From Streptococcaceae bacterium AM104-57 (GTDB lineage Bacteria > Bacillota > Bacilli > Lactobacillales > Streptococcaceae): a stretch of 45,357 nt of DNA. Position 1 is the stretch's first letter; every line of letters begins with the position of its first letter. The notes beneath the pieces were generated by a model. That model was not told where the DNA came from and did not search any database. It saw nothing but the letters and a program-made list of their open reading frames with translations. A program made the position numbers and the translations under genes. The stretch covers positions 1-45,357 of the forward strand of contig JAQDPW010000011.1 of the NCBI GenBank assembly GCA_027659245.1. Direction: 5' to 3'. This document shows, in pieces, positions 1-7,598 of this stretch.

Positions 1-10
1 GCATCTCCAA

Positions 11-232
11 CTACGGAAATGCTCGTTTTTTTTGATAGTTAGAAGTGGGTTTTTGCCCAACCACTTTATTTTGTCCTGTAAATAATTTATTGAAACTTGT
101 GTCCGCTAGATAAGCCAAAGAGTCTTCGTGTAAGACGAGCGATAAGCCGACGCTAACTTTCTTTCTATCAGACCAAGTTGTTTTATTGGCGTGTTTTAAA
201 ACAATAGAAAACAGACTAGGAATATCAAACAT
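11..232 (-). CDS. Small hypothetical protein, 73 aa, divergent from the element operon
   Basis: This minus-strand ORF begins at an ATG (230-232) preceded by a strong GGAGGTG ribosome binding site 5 nt upstream, which is why this start was preferred over one 16 codons further upstream. The product is basic at its C-terminus, has no recognisable domain and no obvious membrane segment. It is transcribed away from the plus-strand element genes, so the 233-360 gap must hold divergent promoters. Such small divergent genes in mobile elements are often regulators or replication accessories, but nothing in the sequence proves a role. It ends within 11 bases of the window edge. Confidence 0.5.
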   Translation of the reverse strand: MFDIPSLFSIVLKHANKTTWSDRKKVSVGLSLVLHEDSLAYLADTSFNKLFTGQNKVVGQKPTSNYQKKRAFP

Positions 233-360
233 CAAGCACCTCCAAAATCGGCAAGATTTTAGCACAATTATTGGCAACAAATCACGCTTGGACTTTTCTA
301 TAATAAAGCCATAAGTTAGCTAACTTAAAACAATTATATCAAAATTAAAGGAGAAATCTC

Positions 361-621
361 ATGAATTCACTACGAAAATCAACTAAAGAAACGGCTTTAG
401 CTCAAATCGCAAATCCGTATCAGCTAGCAGTTGCTAAAGAGCTTAGTCATAAGATGGTCAGCACCCAAGCACAGGAGCTCTTAGCTTCAGATATTCTTTT
501 TAAAATCGGCAATCTTGCTTTAATTCAAGCTGAAATTATTAAGAACAATCCTGAAGCATTGGCTTATACAGATTATGTTATTCGAGCTTTTACTCACTAC
601 ACCACTGAGAAATTAAAATAG
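361..621 (+). CDS. Hypothetical protein, 86 aa
   Basis: The ATG follows an AAAGGAGAAATCTC ribosome binding site at good spacing. The protein is largely helical by composition, with many Ala, Leu, Glu and Lys residues and no transmembrane stretch. I do not recognise a family. It is the first gene of a plus-strand series (361, 632, 972, 1142) with short gaps and individual Shine-Dalgarno sites, so it is probably co-transcribed with the coupling ATPase. A role as a small accessory DNA-binding or mobilization factor is possible but is only a guess from position. Confidence 0.6.
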   Translation: MNSLRKSTKETALAQIANPYQLAVAKELSHKMVSTQAQELLASDILFKIGNLALIQAEIIKNNPEALAYTDYVIRAFTHYTTEKLK

Positions 622-631
622 GAGCATTATA

Positions 632-817
632 ATGAATATCTTTCTTATTTTTTCCATTATTTTTGTATTACTGCTTTCAATTTGGGATTGCCTAGATGAA
701 GAAGACGATACAGCACCAGAAGAACAGGTTTTGGCGGAGTTCCTTCAGCGCCGCCAAGAAATTCAAGAAATCTACCTAATCGCCCAAAAAGAATTGTTTA
801 AACAACGTAAGTTTTAG
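632..817 (+). CDS. Small membrane-anchored protein, 61 aa
   Basis: The ORF starts 11 nt after the previous stop with GGAGCATTATA upstream. Residues 1-18 form a hydrophobic helix (MNIFLIFSIIFVLLLSIW). An acidic stretch (about residues 21-31, CLDEEDDTAPEEQ) and a charged helical tail follow. This suggests a single-pass membrane protein with a cytoplasmic tail. Function is unknown. Its position between element genes and ahead of the coupling ATPase would fit an accessory component of a transfer apparatus, but this is inference. Confidence 0.55.
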   Translation: MNIFLIFSIIFVLLLSIWDCLDEEDDTAPEEQVLAEFLQRRQEIQEIYLIAQKELFKQRKF

Positions 818-847
818 CCTTATTTGGACTAGACAAAAGGAAAAAAT

Positions 848-907
848 ATGTTGAAATATACTACTGTTTCATTGCTTAAAATTCATTCCAATCGCTTTAA
901 AAACTGA
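848..907 (+). CDS. Possible 19-aa peptide ORF
   Basis: An ATG at 848 sits downstream of an AAAGGAAAAAAT ribosome-binding-like sequence and opens a 19-codon frame ending in TGA at 905-907. It fills part of the otherwise empty 818-971 gap between two small element genes. It is too short for compositional support and may be chance or the remnant of a longer gene. Confidence 0.2.
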   Translation: MLKYTTVSLLKIHSNRFKN

Positions 908-971
908 AGTCAGTGAAATTTAACTTTTTATCAATTTTCTTGTATAAATGAGGGCAGAAAGGAGACCAGCT

Positions 972-1139
972 ATGAGAAAACTAATGGCATATATTCTTGG
1001 ATTTGTTGCTTGTGCTTGGCTTATTAACTGGGCGGTGAAACTAATTCTGGAAGTTTGGTGGTTCTTAGTTTTAGCGACTGTGGTTGTTTTCATTGGCTGG
1101 CTTGCCTTTCAGATTATTAAATCTAAAGAATGGAGGTAG
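972..1139 (+). CDS. Small two-helix membrane protein, 55 aa
   Basis: The ATG at 972 is preceded by GAAAGGAG at good spacing. A start further upstream at 948 would place that site inside the coding region. Two hydrophobic segments are visible, about residues 5-24 (AYILGFVACAWLINWAVKLI) and 26-46 (VWWFLVLATVVVFIGWLAFQI), followed by a short charged tail ending KSKEWR. The stop lies directly upstream of the ATG of the coupling ATPase, and the last codons contain that gene's GGAGG site, so the two are likely translationally coupled. A membrane anchor or partner for the ATPase is a reasonable inference. Confidence 0.6.
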   Translation: MRKLMAYILGFVACAWLINWAVKLILEVWWFLVLATVVVFIGWLAFQIIKSKEWR

Positions 1140-1141
1140 GG

Positions 1142-3361
1142 ATGAAAAGAAAATTCGAAGCGCTATCTTGGAGCGAACTCAACTGGATGCGCCCGTTTGA
1201 GATAGATGATGTGAAATCTATGTTGGGTCAACTGGTGGGGTTAAGTCGGCGCAAAGCGGTTATTTTTGAAATTCGATTATCTAAGAATCGCGTGCGCTAT
1301 CTATTAGGAACAGAAGAACGAGACAAGCGACATATCAGCCAACTAATTCAATCACACCGAGCTATTCAGTTTTCAAGAGCTCCTAAACGCGAAAAACTTT
1401 CGGTTGCACGGTTAGTGAACATCAAAGAATCTCACTATGCTTTAAAAATAGACTCTGCAGAAAACATGATACGTTCAAGCCTTGCAATTTCAAAAATACT
1501 TCAGCCAGACGAAACAGTAGTTGTTCAGTTGGTTATTGGTGCAGGCTCACCGCCTCGCCCTCAACCAAAAGATTTGCCGAATTTATCCGCTAAATGGTAT
1601 CAAGTGATTACGAATAATATTCCTGAGCTTTCCGAAAATTCCAAAAAGCTGATGAAACAAAAATTAAATCAATCTACTTTTAAGTGTGAAATTCGTCTTG
1701 GTGTCCAATCTCGCAGTATTTTGCGAATAAAGGAATTTCTTACCAGCCTGCTTAGTAGTTTTCGCATGATGGAATCAAATGCAACCATTGAATTAAAACC
1801 ATTAGCTATCCAAAAACTCAATCAAGCACAACCTTCCTGGTCTTTCCCATATAGTTTATCCGTCTCAGACTTAGCTTGTTTCATGCTTTTACCTATTGGG
1901 GAAGAAAATATTGCAGGTGTGCCAAATGTTCACCCTAAATTAGTAGTGCCACCTTTAGGCTACAATATTAACCGAAAAAATCAGCGAAGTTTGGCGCAAA
2001 CGGTTGAAAGTCAATCAAGACCAATTCAAATTTCAACACAAGCTGGCAAAAAGCACACCGTTTTTCTCGGTTCAACTGGTTGCGGTAAAACCACCGCTAT
2101 GAGTCACTTGATTTTATCAGATATAAACTCTAAAAATCATAGCGTTGTTGTGGTGGATGCCAAAGGTCAACTTACTCATGAACTATTAGAGCGCACATCA
2201 ACTGAACACGATGAAGATATGGTAGTCATCTCGCCAACCGCCAAACGAGTTGTTGGTATCAATCCTTTTGAGCTCACTAAGCACGGTATCGAGCCAGAAG
2301 TTATTGCAGATTATCTACTGGAGCTATTTAAAGGACTTTATCCTGAACATTTTGGAATTTACTCGCTGGATATTCTATCGCACAGTTTTCTAACGCTTGC
2401 TAGAATTCCAAACACTTCTTTAGTTATGCTACCAAGTTTACTCACTAATCAATCCTTTCGAAATAAACTATTAAGAGAGTTAAAAGACCCAATCGGGCTG
2501 GAAAGTTTCTGGAACTGGTTTGAGCTACTCAGTGAAGCTCAACGTCACCAGATGTTAAATCCAATTTTAAATAAGTTTCGTCAGTTCACACTTCGCCCGC
2601 AACTTCGAGCTATGCTTGGACAAAGTAAACCTAGTTTTAGTTTAGTGGAAATTTTTCAATCTAGAAAGATTGTATTGATTCCCCTTAATAAAGCGGTAAT
2701 TGGTTCAGAATCTGCCAAACTAATTGGTAGCCTTATTACTTCTATGCTCTGGATGTTAATTTTGCACCAGTCGTCAGTTGAGCCAAGCAAACGCCAATCG
2801 GTCTTTATTTATATTGATGAGACACCAAGTTTCCTAGGAATCCCCAATTCTAACTTAGACGAAGCACTTTCGCAATCTCGCCAGTTTAATGTTGGTTGGA
2901 ATATCGGCTTTCAACACCTCGCCCAGATGTCACCCCAGTTAAAAGCTGGTATTGAATCTAATGTTGCGAATAAAATTGTTTTTGGCTTAAACCTAAATGA
3001 AGCCCGCGACATGGCAAAATCCACTCTTGAAATTAGCAAGGAAGATTTTTACAGCTTACCGCCATTTTGGGCATATATCAGAACAGAAATCTCACCTAAT
3101 ACCTACCGCTGGCTTATCGGTAAGACCTACCCACCTAAACTAAAAATTAGAGATAGTCGTGTGCCATTTTTGAATAGCTTGAGCCGATACGGACAGGATA
3201 TTTCAGAAATTGAAAGCCAATTCGAAAACTACATTTTTGAAAAATCTTCTTCAAAAAATGAAAATTCTAACCAAAAATTAACAGATTTAGGGCGCAAAAA
3301 GCGTTCCAATCGGTCTTCGGATCGTGTTGATGAAGAAAATCTGTCTGCCCCTGATAAATAA
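1142..3361 (+). CDS. VirD4/TraG- or HerA-like conjugative coupling ATPase, 739 aa
   Basis: This protein probably couples DNA to a secretion channel during transfer of the element. A P-loop GSTGCGKTT lies at about residues 310-318, followed by a hydrophobic VVVVDAKGQ strand. A Walker B-like strand ends in IYIDETPSF near residue 560, and an SRQFNVGWNIGFQHLAQM region resembles the TraG/VirD4 'TraM recognition' part. The N-terminal 300 residues lack clear motifs, and no strong N-terminal transmembrane helices are seen, unlike classical VirD4. Membrane attachment could be supplied by the small membrane proteins encoded upstream. The start was chosen at ATG 1142 because GGAGGTAG lies just upstream. 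A HerA-type or FtsK-related translocase is the main alternative. Family membership is fairly sure and exact class is not. Confidence 0.75.
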   Translation: MKRKFEALSWSELNWMRPFEIDDVKSMLGQLVGLSRRKAVIFEIRLSKNRVRYLLGTEERDKRHISQLIQSHRAIQFSRAPKREKLSVARLVNIKESHYALKIDSAENMIRSSLAISKILQPDETVVVQLVIGAGSPPRPQPKDLPNLSAKWYQVITNNIPELSENSKKLMKQKLNQSTFKCEIRLGVQSRSILRIKEFLTSLLSSFRMMESNATIELKPLAIQKLNQAQPSWSFPYSLSVSDLACFMLLPIGEENIAGVPNVHPKLVVPPLGYNINRKNQRSLAQTVESQSRPIQISTQAGKKHTVFLGSTGCGKTTAMSHLILSDINSKNHSVVVVDAKGQLTHELLERTSTEHDEDMVVISPTAKRVVGINPFELTKHGIEPEVIADYLLELFKGLYPEHFGIYSLDILSHSFLTLARIPNTSLVMLPSLLTNQSFRNKLLRELKDPIGLESFWNWFELLSEAQRHQMLNPILNKFRQFTLRPQLRAMLGQSKPSFSLVEIFQSRKIVLIPLNKAVIGSESAKLIGSLITSMLWMLILHQSSVEPSKRQSVFIYIDETPSFLGIPNSNLDEALSQSRQFNVGWNIGFQHLAQMSPQLKAGIESNVANKIVFGLNLNEARDMAKSTLEISKEDFYSLPPFWAYIRTEISPNTYRWLIGKTYPPKLKIRDSRVPFLNSLSRYGQDISEIESQFENYIFEKSSSKNENSNQKLTDLGRKKRSNRSSDRVDEENLSAPDK

Positions 3362-3454
3362 TGGTTTTTATGATTTTTACTCACACGACTTACTCCGTAA
3401 CTAAGCATATTTTGCGGAAAGCACACCTTTAAATTTTAATGGAGAACAAAACAG

Positions 3455-4258
3455 ATGAAATGGAATTACAAAATAGATAATGACACGCAAATTCTTTACT
3501 TTTTGAGTCAAGCAAGATTTGCGACTACCAACTAACTAGCTAGACTCTTTTTCGCGGATAGCGCTCGATTTGAAACCGCTATTCGTCGGGTTAATTTTAC
3601 CGCGCAAAGTCTTAAACAAGCTGGCCTAATCTCGCACTTGAAACGGCGAATTGGTGGCGTGCATCGGGGCTCGTCTTCTTATGTTTGGCAAATTACTTTT
3701 CAAGGGCTAAAGCTCCTTAAAAGTCAAGATGACAGTATCATCTTACGCTATAAAAATCAATATGAGCCAACTCAGCACCACGTTGAGCATACTTTAGCAA
3801 TTACGGAAATTTTTGTTGAGACACTGGAGGCCGTTCGAGATTCAGAAAAACTGTCACTTGAAACTTTTTCCTTTGAGCCGAACTCTTGGCGCAGCTACCA
3901 AAAACTCTCCGGTATTGGAATGACTTTGAAACCAGACGCTTATTTGGAGCTGGTTAATCACGATTACGAAGACCATTATTTTCTAGAAATAGACCGAAGC
4001 ACAGAAAGTCTTGCGCGCGTAGTAAATACTTGCAAGAAATATATTGAATATTATCGGTCAGGTATTGAACAACGACAAAAGGAAGTTTTTCCCTATGTTT
4101 TGTGGGTTGTGCCAGATGATAAGCGAAAGCTGGCGATTTCGAAAGCGATTCAAAAAGAACTATATAACTTTTGGGAACTGTTCACTGTAATAGCACTTGA
4201 AGAATACCCAGATTATATCAAGGGAGGAATAAATAATGAACCAGAAGAATCAAGATAG
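3455..4258 (+). pseudogene. Replication-relaxation family protein, interrupted by an in-frame TAA
   Basis: Reading from ATG 3455 (GGAG upstream at 3441) gives a continuous frame to 4258 except for TAA at 3533-3535, codon 27. Codons before and after the stop make one coherent protein: a winged-helix-like N-terminus (RFATTN-stop-LARLFFADS) followed by TAIRRVNFTAQSLKQAGLI and a C-terminal domain with a DAYLEL...YFLEIDRSTES nuclease-like segment. This layout matches the Replic_Relax family (PF13814) by my recollection. A single C-to-T change (CAA to TAA) would explain the stop. Without it the protein would be 267 aa. The ORF from 3638 (206 aa) could be a truncated product but lacks an obvious ribosome binding site and the DNA-binding domain. 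The gene precedes the 55-aa ORF with a small overlap. Confidence 0.7.
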
Positions 4259-4403
4259 AGACTCAAAACAGGGTTTACGCACCGCCGATGAAATTTGTCG
4301 AATTGGTCGAACGACTTACTTAATCCGTCACCGTTTTATTGGAAATCGCAATCTTGAAAATGTCCTAGAAAGGTTGATTTTAAGCGACAAATCACTACTT
4401 TAA
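4236..4403 (+). CDS. Small hypothetical protein, 55 aa
   Basis: An ATG at 4236 overlaps the end of the replication-relaxation gene by 23 nt and is preceded by a strong AGGGAGGA site. The product is basic and polar, with a central RTADEICRIGRTTYLIRHRF segment that could form a helix-turn-helix-like or recognition helix. The overlap and good ribosome binding site suggest translational coupling with the gene upstream. No family is recognised. It was found by reading the gap between the flanking genes. Confidence 0.5.
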   Translation: MNQKNQDRDSKQGLRTADEICRIGRTTYLIRHRFIGNRNLENVLERLILSDKSLL

Positions 4404-4415
4404 CAGTAGTAAAAA

Positions 4416-4424
4416 TGGTATAAT
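4416..4424 (+). promoter_or_regulatory. Extended -10 promoter of the serine recombinase gene
   Basis: TGGTATAAT at 4416-4424 is a perfect -10 hexamer with a TGn extension. No good -35 box is visible at 17 bp. It lies 41 nt upstream of the recombinase ATG, which has its own AAAGGAG site at 4450-4456, so the recombinase can be expressed independently of the upstream operon. Confidence 0.6.
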
Positions 4425-4464
4425 AGAAGTATAAGGTGTGTGAACTCCAAAAGGAGAAAAACAC

Positions 4465-6168
4465 ATGAACAGAACTTTGACAATTTCAGATTATAGACAA
4501 GTAGATACTTCGAAACTTTCAGATATAACGGTAGTTTATTGTCGTTTAAGCCAAGACGACGGGCTGGATGGGGATAGTAACTCAATTATCAATCAGAAGA
4601 AAATTCTGCTTGATGTAGTTACAAGAGAAAAACTCCCTAATCCTATCTTGTTTGTCGATGATGGCTTTAGCGGAACAAACTTCGACCGTCCAGCTATTTC
4701 AGAAGCTCTTAGATTGGTGGAAAATCGACAAGTTTCAAACTTTATTGTAAAGGATTTAAGTCGTCTAGGGCGCTCTTATATCAAGGTTGGTCAACTAACG
4801 GAAATCACCTTTCCAAGTTTCGATGTCCGCTTTATCGCCTTAAATGATGGCGTGGATTCTAAAAAGCCCAATGAGAGCAACTCCATTTTCTTACCAATCA
4901 AGAGTTTAATGGACGAAATGTATGCGGCAGATACCAGCAAGAAGATTCGGGCAGTCGTGCAATCTAAAGCGAGAGCTGGCGAGCGTGTCACAGTAAACCC
5001 ACCTTATGGCTACCTCAAAGACCCAAACAACCCTAAAAATTGGATTATTGATCCTGTTGCCAGTGAAGTTGTAAAGCGGATTTTTAAGGAAGCGAAAAGT
5101 GGAAAAAGTCTCTCGGAGATTTCGAAAGGGTTAGAAAATGACAAAGTTTTCAAGCCAGACCGCCACCGAATCGAAATCGGTTTGAAACCTATTTCCGCCA
5201 GTTCAAATGTTGATAGCTTGCCTTATTTTTGGACGAGAGAGACTCTAAGTAATATTTTAGGACGTGAAGAATATCTTGGACATACGGTTAATCTTCGGAC
5301 ACGGAAAAAATCTTATAAAGACAAACGAACTATTGACCTTCCAAGAGAAAATTGGCTGATTTTCAAGAATACACATGAAGCGATAATTGACCAAGAAACT
5401 TTTGATATTGTTCAGAAGATGAGGAGTCATAAGCGGTCTAATCAACGGTATAAAAATCGAGTTGGTCATGAAAACTTGTTTGCGGGATTAGTCTTTTGTG
5501 GAACTTGTGGGCGAAAGCATTATTTTTGCCCACAAGAGAAAAACGGACTTAATCATGACCATTATAAGTGTTCTGGTTACCGTAAGCCGATTGATGGTTG
5601 CGAAAATCCGCATTACATTCAAAAATCCGCCCTGATTGAGATTGTAAGCGACAAACTTCGTCAAACTATCCAAGAGTGCCAATTAGACCAAGAAGCCTTT
5701 TTGAAAAAGTTGGAACAGCAAAGCCAAGCTCAATTTAATAAAGATAACAAACGCCAACAGCTGCAACTTCACAAAGATGAACACCGTTCTAAAGAGATTG
5801 ACAGTATTATTCAGAAGCTTTATGAAGATAATCTACTTGGTAAAATTTCAGATGAACGCTTTGTGAAACTAAGTCAGAGCTATGAAGAAGAACAGAAACA
5901 ACTTCAAACTTCCATTTCTGACTTAACCGAAAAAATCGCCAAACAACAAGAAGACAGCTTGAATATCTCCAGGTTTATGACGAGAATTTTGAAATATACA
6001 GAGCTACCAGAACTAACCGTTGAGATAGTGAATGAACTGATTGACAAGATTGTAATTCATAAACCAACTGGAACGAAACGCAATCGTATTATTCAGATTG
6101 ACATTTATTACAATTTCATCGGGAGACTAGATAACGAAAAAAGCGAGCCAAACGAATTGGCTCGCTAA
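4465..6168 (+). CDS. Large serine recombinase (TndX/TnpX-like), 567 aa
   Basis: The protein would excise and integrate the element by serine-mediated strand exchange. The N-terminal resolvase domain (about residues 20-165) contains VVYCRLSQDD with candidate catalytic Ser29, VKDLSRLGRS and DGFSGTNFDRP. A recombinase domain follows (GYLKDPNNPKNWIIDP to about residue 300). Next is a zinc-ribbon-like segment (FCGTCGRK ... YKCSGY ... DGCENPHY), then a charged coiled-coil region at about 405-515 and a DUF4368-like tail (LPELTVEIVNELIDKIVIHKP). The length is typical for the family. The gene is intact although the upstream replication-relaxation gene is broken. It is the last gene of the element, as expected next to an attachment site. 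Confidence 0.9.
   Translation: MNRTLTISDYRQVDTSKLSDITVVYCRLSQDDGLDGDSNSIINQKKILLDVVTREKLPNPILFVDDGFSGTNFDRPAISEALRLVENRQVSNFIVKDLSRLGRSYIKVGQLTEITFPSFDVRFIALNDGVDSKKPNESNSIFLPIKSLMDEMYAADTSKKIRAVVQSKARAGERVTVNPPYGYLKDPNNPKNWIIDPVASEVVKRIFKEAKSGKSLSEISKGLENDKVFKPDRHRIEIGLKPISASSNVDSLPYFWTRETLSNILGREEYLGHTVNLRTRKKSYKDKRTIDLPRENWLIFKNTHEAIIDQETFDIVQKMRSHKRSNQRYKNRVGHENLFAGLVFCGTCGRKHYFCPQEKNGLNHDHYKCSGYRKPIDGCENPHYIQKSALIEIVSDKLRQTIQECQLDQEAFLKKLEQQSQAQFNKDNKRQQLQLHKDEHRSKEIDSIIQKLYEDNLLGKISDERFVKLSQSYEEEQKQLQTSISDLTEKIAKQQEDSLNISRFMTRILKYTELPELTVEIVNELIDKIVIHKPTGTKRNRIIQIDIYYNFIGRLDNEKSEPNELAR
6142..6166 (-). terminator. Perfect hairpin with minus-strand T-tract at the end of the recombinase gene
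   Basis: AGCGAGCCAA (6142-6151) and TTGGCTCGCT (6157-6166) form a 10-bp perfect stem with a 5-nt loop, built into the last codons (SEPNELAR). On the plus strand no T-run follows, but on the minus strand the stem is followed by TTTTTT. It therefore looks like a terminator for transcription entering from the right. Confidence 0.6.
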
Positions 6169-6295
6169 TATTAACCCAAATAACTAAACTGCTGGGTGTC
6201 AGGTCAGCCTTGGGGAGATTTTTTGTTTCACTAACATTTTTGTACAATCTTTGGCTTGCCGTCTAGTCTATAAACGTTTTATCCAGTAAGAATCA

Positions 6296-6326
6296 AGCTC
6301 TCTGATATCAGAGGGCTTTTTGTTTT
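6296..6326 (+). terminator. Rho-independent terminator (first of a look-alike pair)
   Basis: AGCTCTCTGA (6296-6305) pairs with TCAGAGGGCT (6308-6317) with one wobble. The stem is followed by TTTTTGTTTTTG. It would stop transcripts leaving the element. Confidence 0.75.
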
Positions 6327-6428
6327 TGCCAAGTGCTAATGCCGTGTTCAATTGAGCATATCTTGAAATAAGGCTAGTCGATTGGGTAGTCTTTTTGTTT
6401 CACTAGGATTTTAGCCCAAGATCAAATC

Positions 6429-6456
6429 AACCCTCTGACTTCAGAGGGATTTTTTG
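6429..6456 (+). terminator. Rho-independent terminator (second of a look-alike pair)
   Basis: AACCCTCTGA (6429-6438) pairs with TCAGAGGGATT (6441-6451) followed by a T-run. Its stem core CCTCTGA/TCAGAGG is nearly the same as the terminator 130 bp upstream. Confidence 0.75.
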
Positions 6457-6473
6457 TGTGCATTTTTCTAGTC

Positions 6474-6502
6474 TTGCTCATGATTTAGAAATGTGGTATA
6501 CT
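6474..6502 (+). promoter_or_regulatory. Promoter of the siderophore uptake operon
   Basis: TTGCTC (6474-6479), a 17-bp spacer and an extended -10 TGGTATACT (6494-6502) place the transcription start near 6509. The AT-rich imperfect inverted repeat ATTAAAATT-GTC-AAAATTTTTAAT (6507-6530) overlaps this start and is a candidate operator for metal-dependent control, though it matches no consensus that I can name with confidence. Confidence 0.55.
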
Positions 6503-6550
6503 GTTTATTAAAATTGTCAAAATTTTTAATCTTGGTTAAAGGAGGGGTTC

Positions 6551-7597
6551 ATGCTTTCCAAATTTTATGGAAACCATCAAAACCTGAGATATTGTTTTTT
6601 ACTAGCTATCCTGTTAGGAGCCTTGGGGATTTCTCTGTTTCTGGCAGTTTCTATGGGGTCTGTTCAAATTAGCTTGAGTGATACCTATCGGATAATTTTG
6701 AGTCAGTTAGGGGCTCCTCTTGAGATAGGAGACATTTCAAAGTCTACGCTTGCTATTGTTTGGAATATGAGATTGCCACGGGTTTTTCTTGGATTGATTG
6801 TGGGGGCAGGCCTTTCCATGTGTGGTAGCGTCATGCAGTCAACAGTCAATAATCCAATCGCAGAACCTTATGTTTTAGGAATTTCAGCTGGGGCAACCTT
6901 TGGTGCGACTTTGAGCATCATTCTCGGGTTTAAGGTCATGATTGGTCTTGGCTCTTTCCTTGGAGCGCTTGTGGCAACAGTTGCAGTTCTTCTGATTGCT
7001 TCCATGCAAGGCAGGATGACAACTTCTAGCCTGATTTTATCAGGAACGGTCGTGAATGCACTATTTTTGGCTTTTTCAAACTTTATTATCTCTATTGGGG
7101 CCAATGCTGATAGCGTTATGACCATCAAGTTTTGGACCATGGGTTCCTTAGCGGGGACCTCCTGGGCTCACTTAACTTTGCCAACAGTAGTAGTGGGAAT
7201 AGCTTTCTTATTTTTCTCTACACAATACCGTGTTTTTAATGCCATGATGATGGGAGATGAGGCGGCTTTGACCATGGGAATTCCCTTGCGTTTTTACTGG
7301 TATCTCTATGTGACGATTGTGGCTATAATGACAGCAATATTGGTATCGACCTGTGGGATTATTGGTTTTGTTGGCCTTATCACACCTCATCTAGCCCGAA
7401 GTTTGGTTGGGACAAATTACAGAAGGCTATTTCCGATAGCTACTTTACTAGGTGCCCTCTTTGTCGTTTGGGCAGATGTTCTTGCTCGTGTCTTGATTCA
7501 GAATGCTGAACTTCCTATTGGTATCTTCACAGCCTTAGTAGGTGCACCTTTCTTTATCTACATGGTTGCAAGTAGACGAAGGGAGGTGAGGGTCTGA
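6551..7597 (+). CDS. Iron-siderophore ABC transporter permease, FecCD family, 348 aa
   Basis: This integral membrane protein forms the channel for iron-complex import. Family features include LPRVFLGLIVGAGLSMCGSVMQ near residue 75, NPIAEPYVLGISAGATFGA, and GFVGLITPHLARSLVG near the C-terminus, which is the loop that contacts the ATPase. The length and hydrophobic pattern match FecCD/BtuC permeases of about ten helices. The ATG follows a very strong AAAGGAGG site. Only one permease gene is present, so it presumably forms a homodimer, unlike PiaBC-type systems with two. The ATPase gene starts 1 nt after the stop, so the genes are co-translated. Confidence 0.92.
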   Translation: MLSKFYGNHQNLRYCFLLAILLGALGISLFLAVSMGSVQISLSDTYRIILSQLGAPLEIGDISKSTLAIVWNMRLPRVFLGLIVGAGLSMCGSVMQSTVNNPIAEPYVLGISAGATFGATLSIILGFKVMIGLGSFLGALVATVAVLLIASMQGRMTTSSLILSGTVVNALFLAFSNFIISIGANADSVMTIKFWTMGSLAGTSWAHLTLPTVVVGIAFLFFSTQYRVFNAMMMGDEAALTMGIPLRFYWYLYVTIVAIMTAILVSTCGIIGFVGLITPHLARSLVGTNYRRLFPIATLLGALFVVWADVLARVLIQNAELPIGIFTALVGAPFFIYMVASRRREVRV

Positions 7598-7598
7598 T

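Larger units (their letters stand above)
1..6250. mobile_element. Integrated mobilizable-type element, right portion (left end outside window)
   Basis: This region groups a coupling-type ATPase (1142-3361), a broken replication-relaxation gene (3455-4258), several small unknown ORFs and a large serine recombinase (4465-6168), a gene set typical of integrative mobilizable or conjugative elements in Firmicutes. No relaxase with HUH motifs and no VirB4-like or channel genes are visible in this portion, so it is either a mobilizable element or only part of a longer one that continues to the left. Serine recombinase genes usually lie next to an attachment site, so the right end is inferred to be just after 6168. 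The exact junction was not identified. Confidence 0.7.
6169..6550. other. Gene-free stretch between element and siderophore operon, probable element boundary
   Basis: No supported gene is seen here. It contains a 14-bp direct repeat TTTTTGTTTCACTA at 6220-6233 and 6392-6405, two similar terminators, the promoter of the siderophore operon and an AT-rich imperfect palindrome at 6507-6530. The repetition may reflect a duplication, or target DNA left by insertion of the element. Confidence 0.5.
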
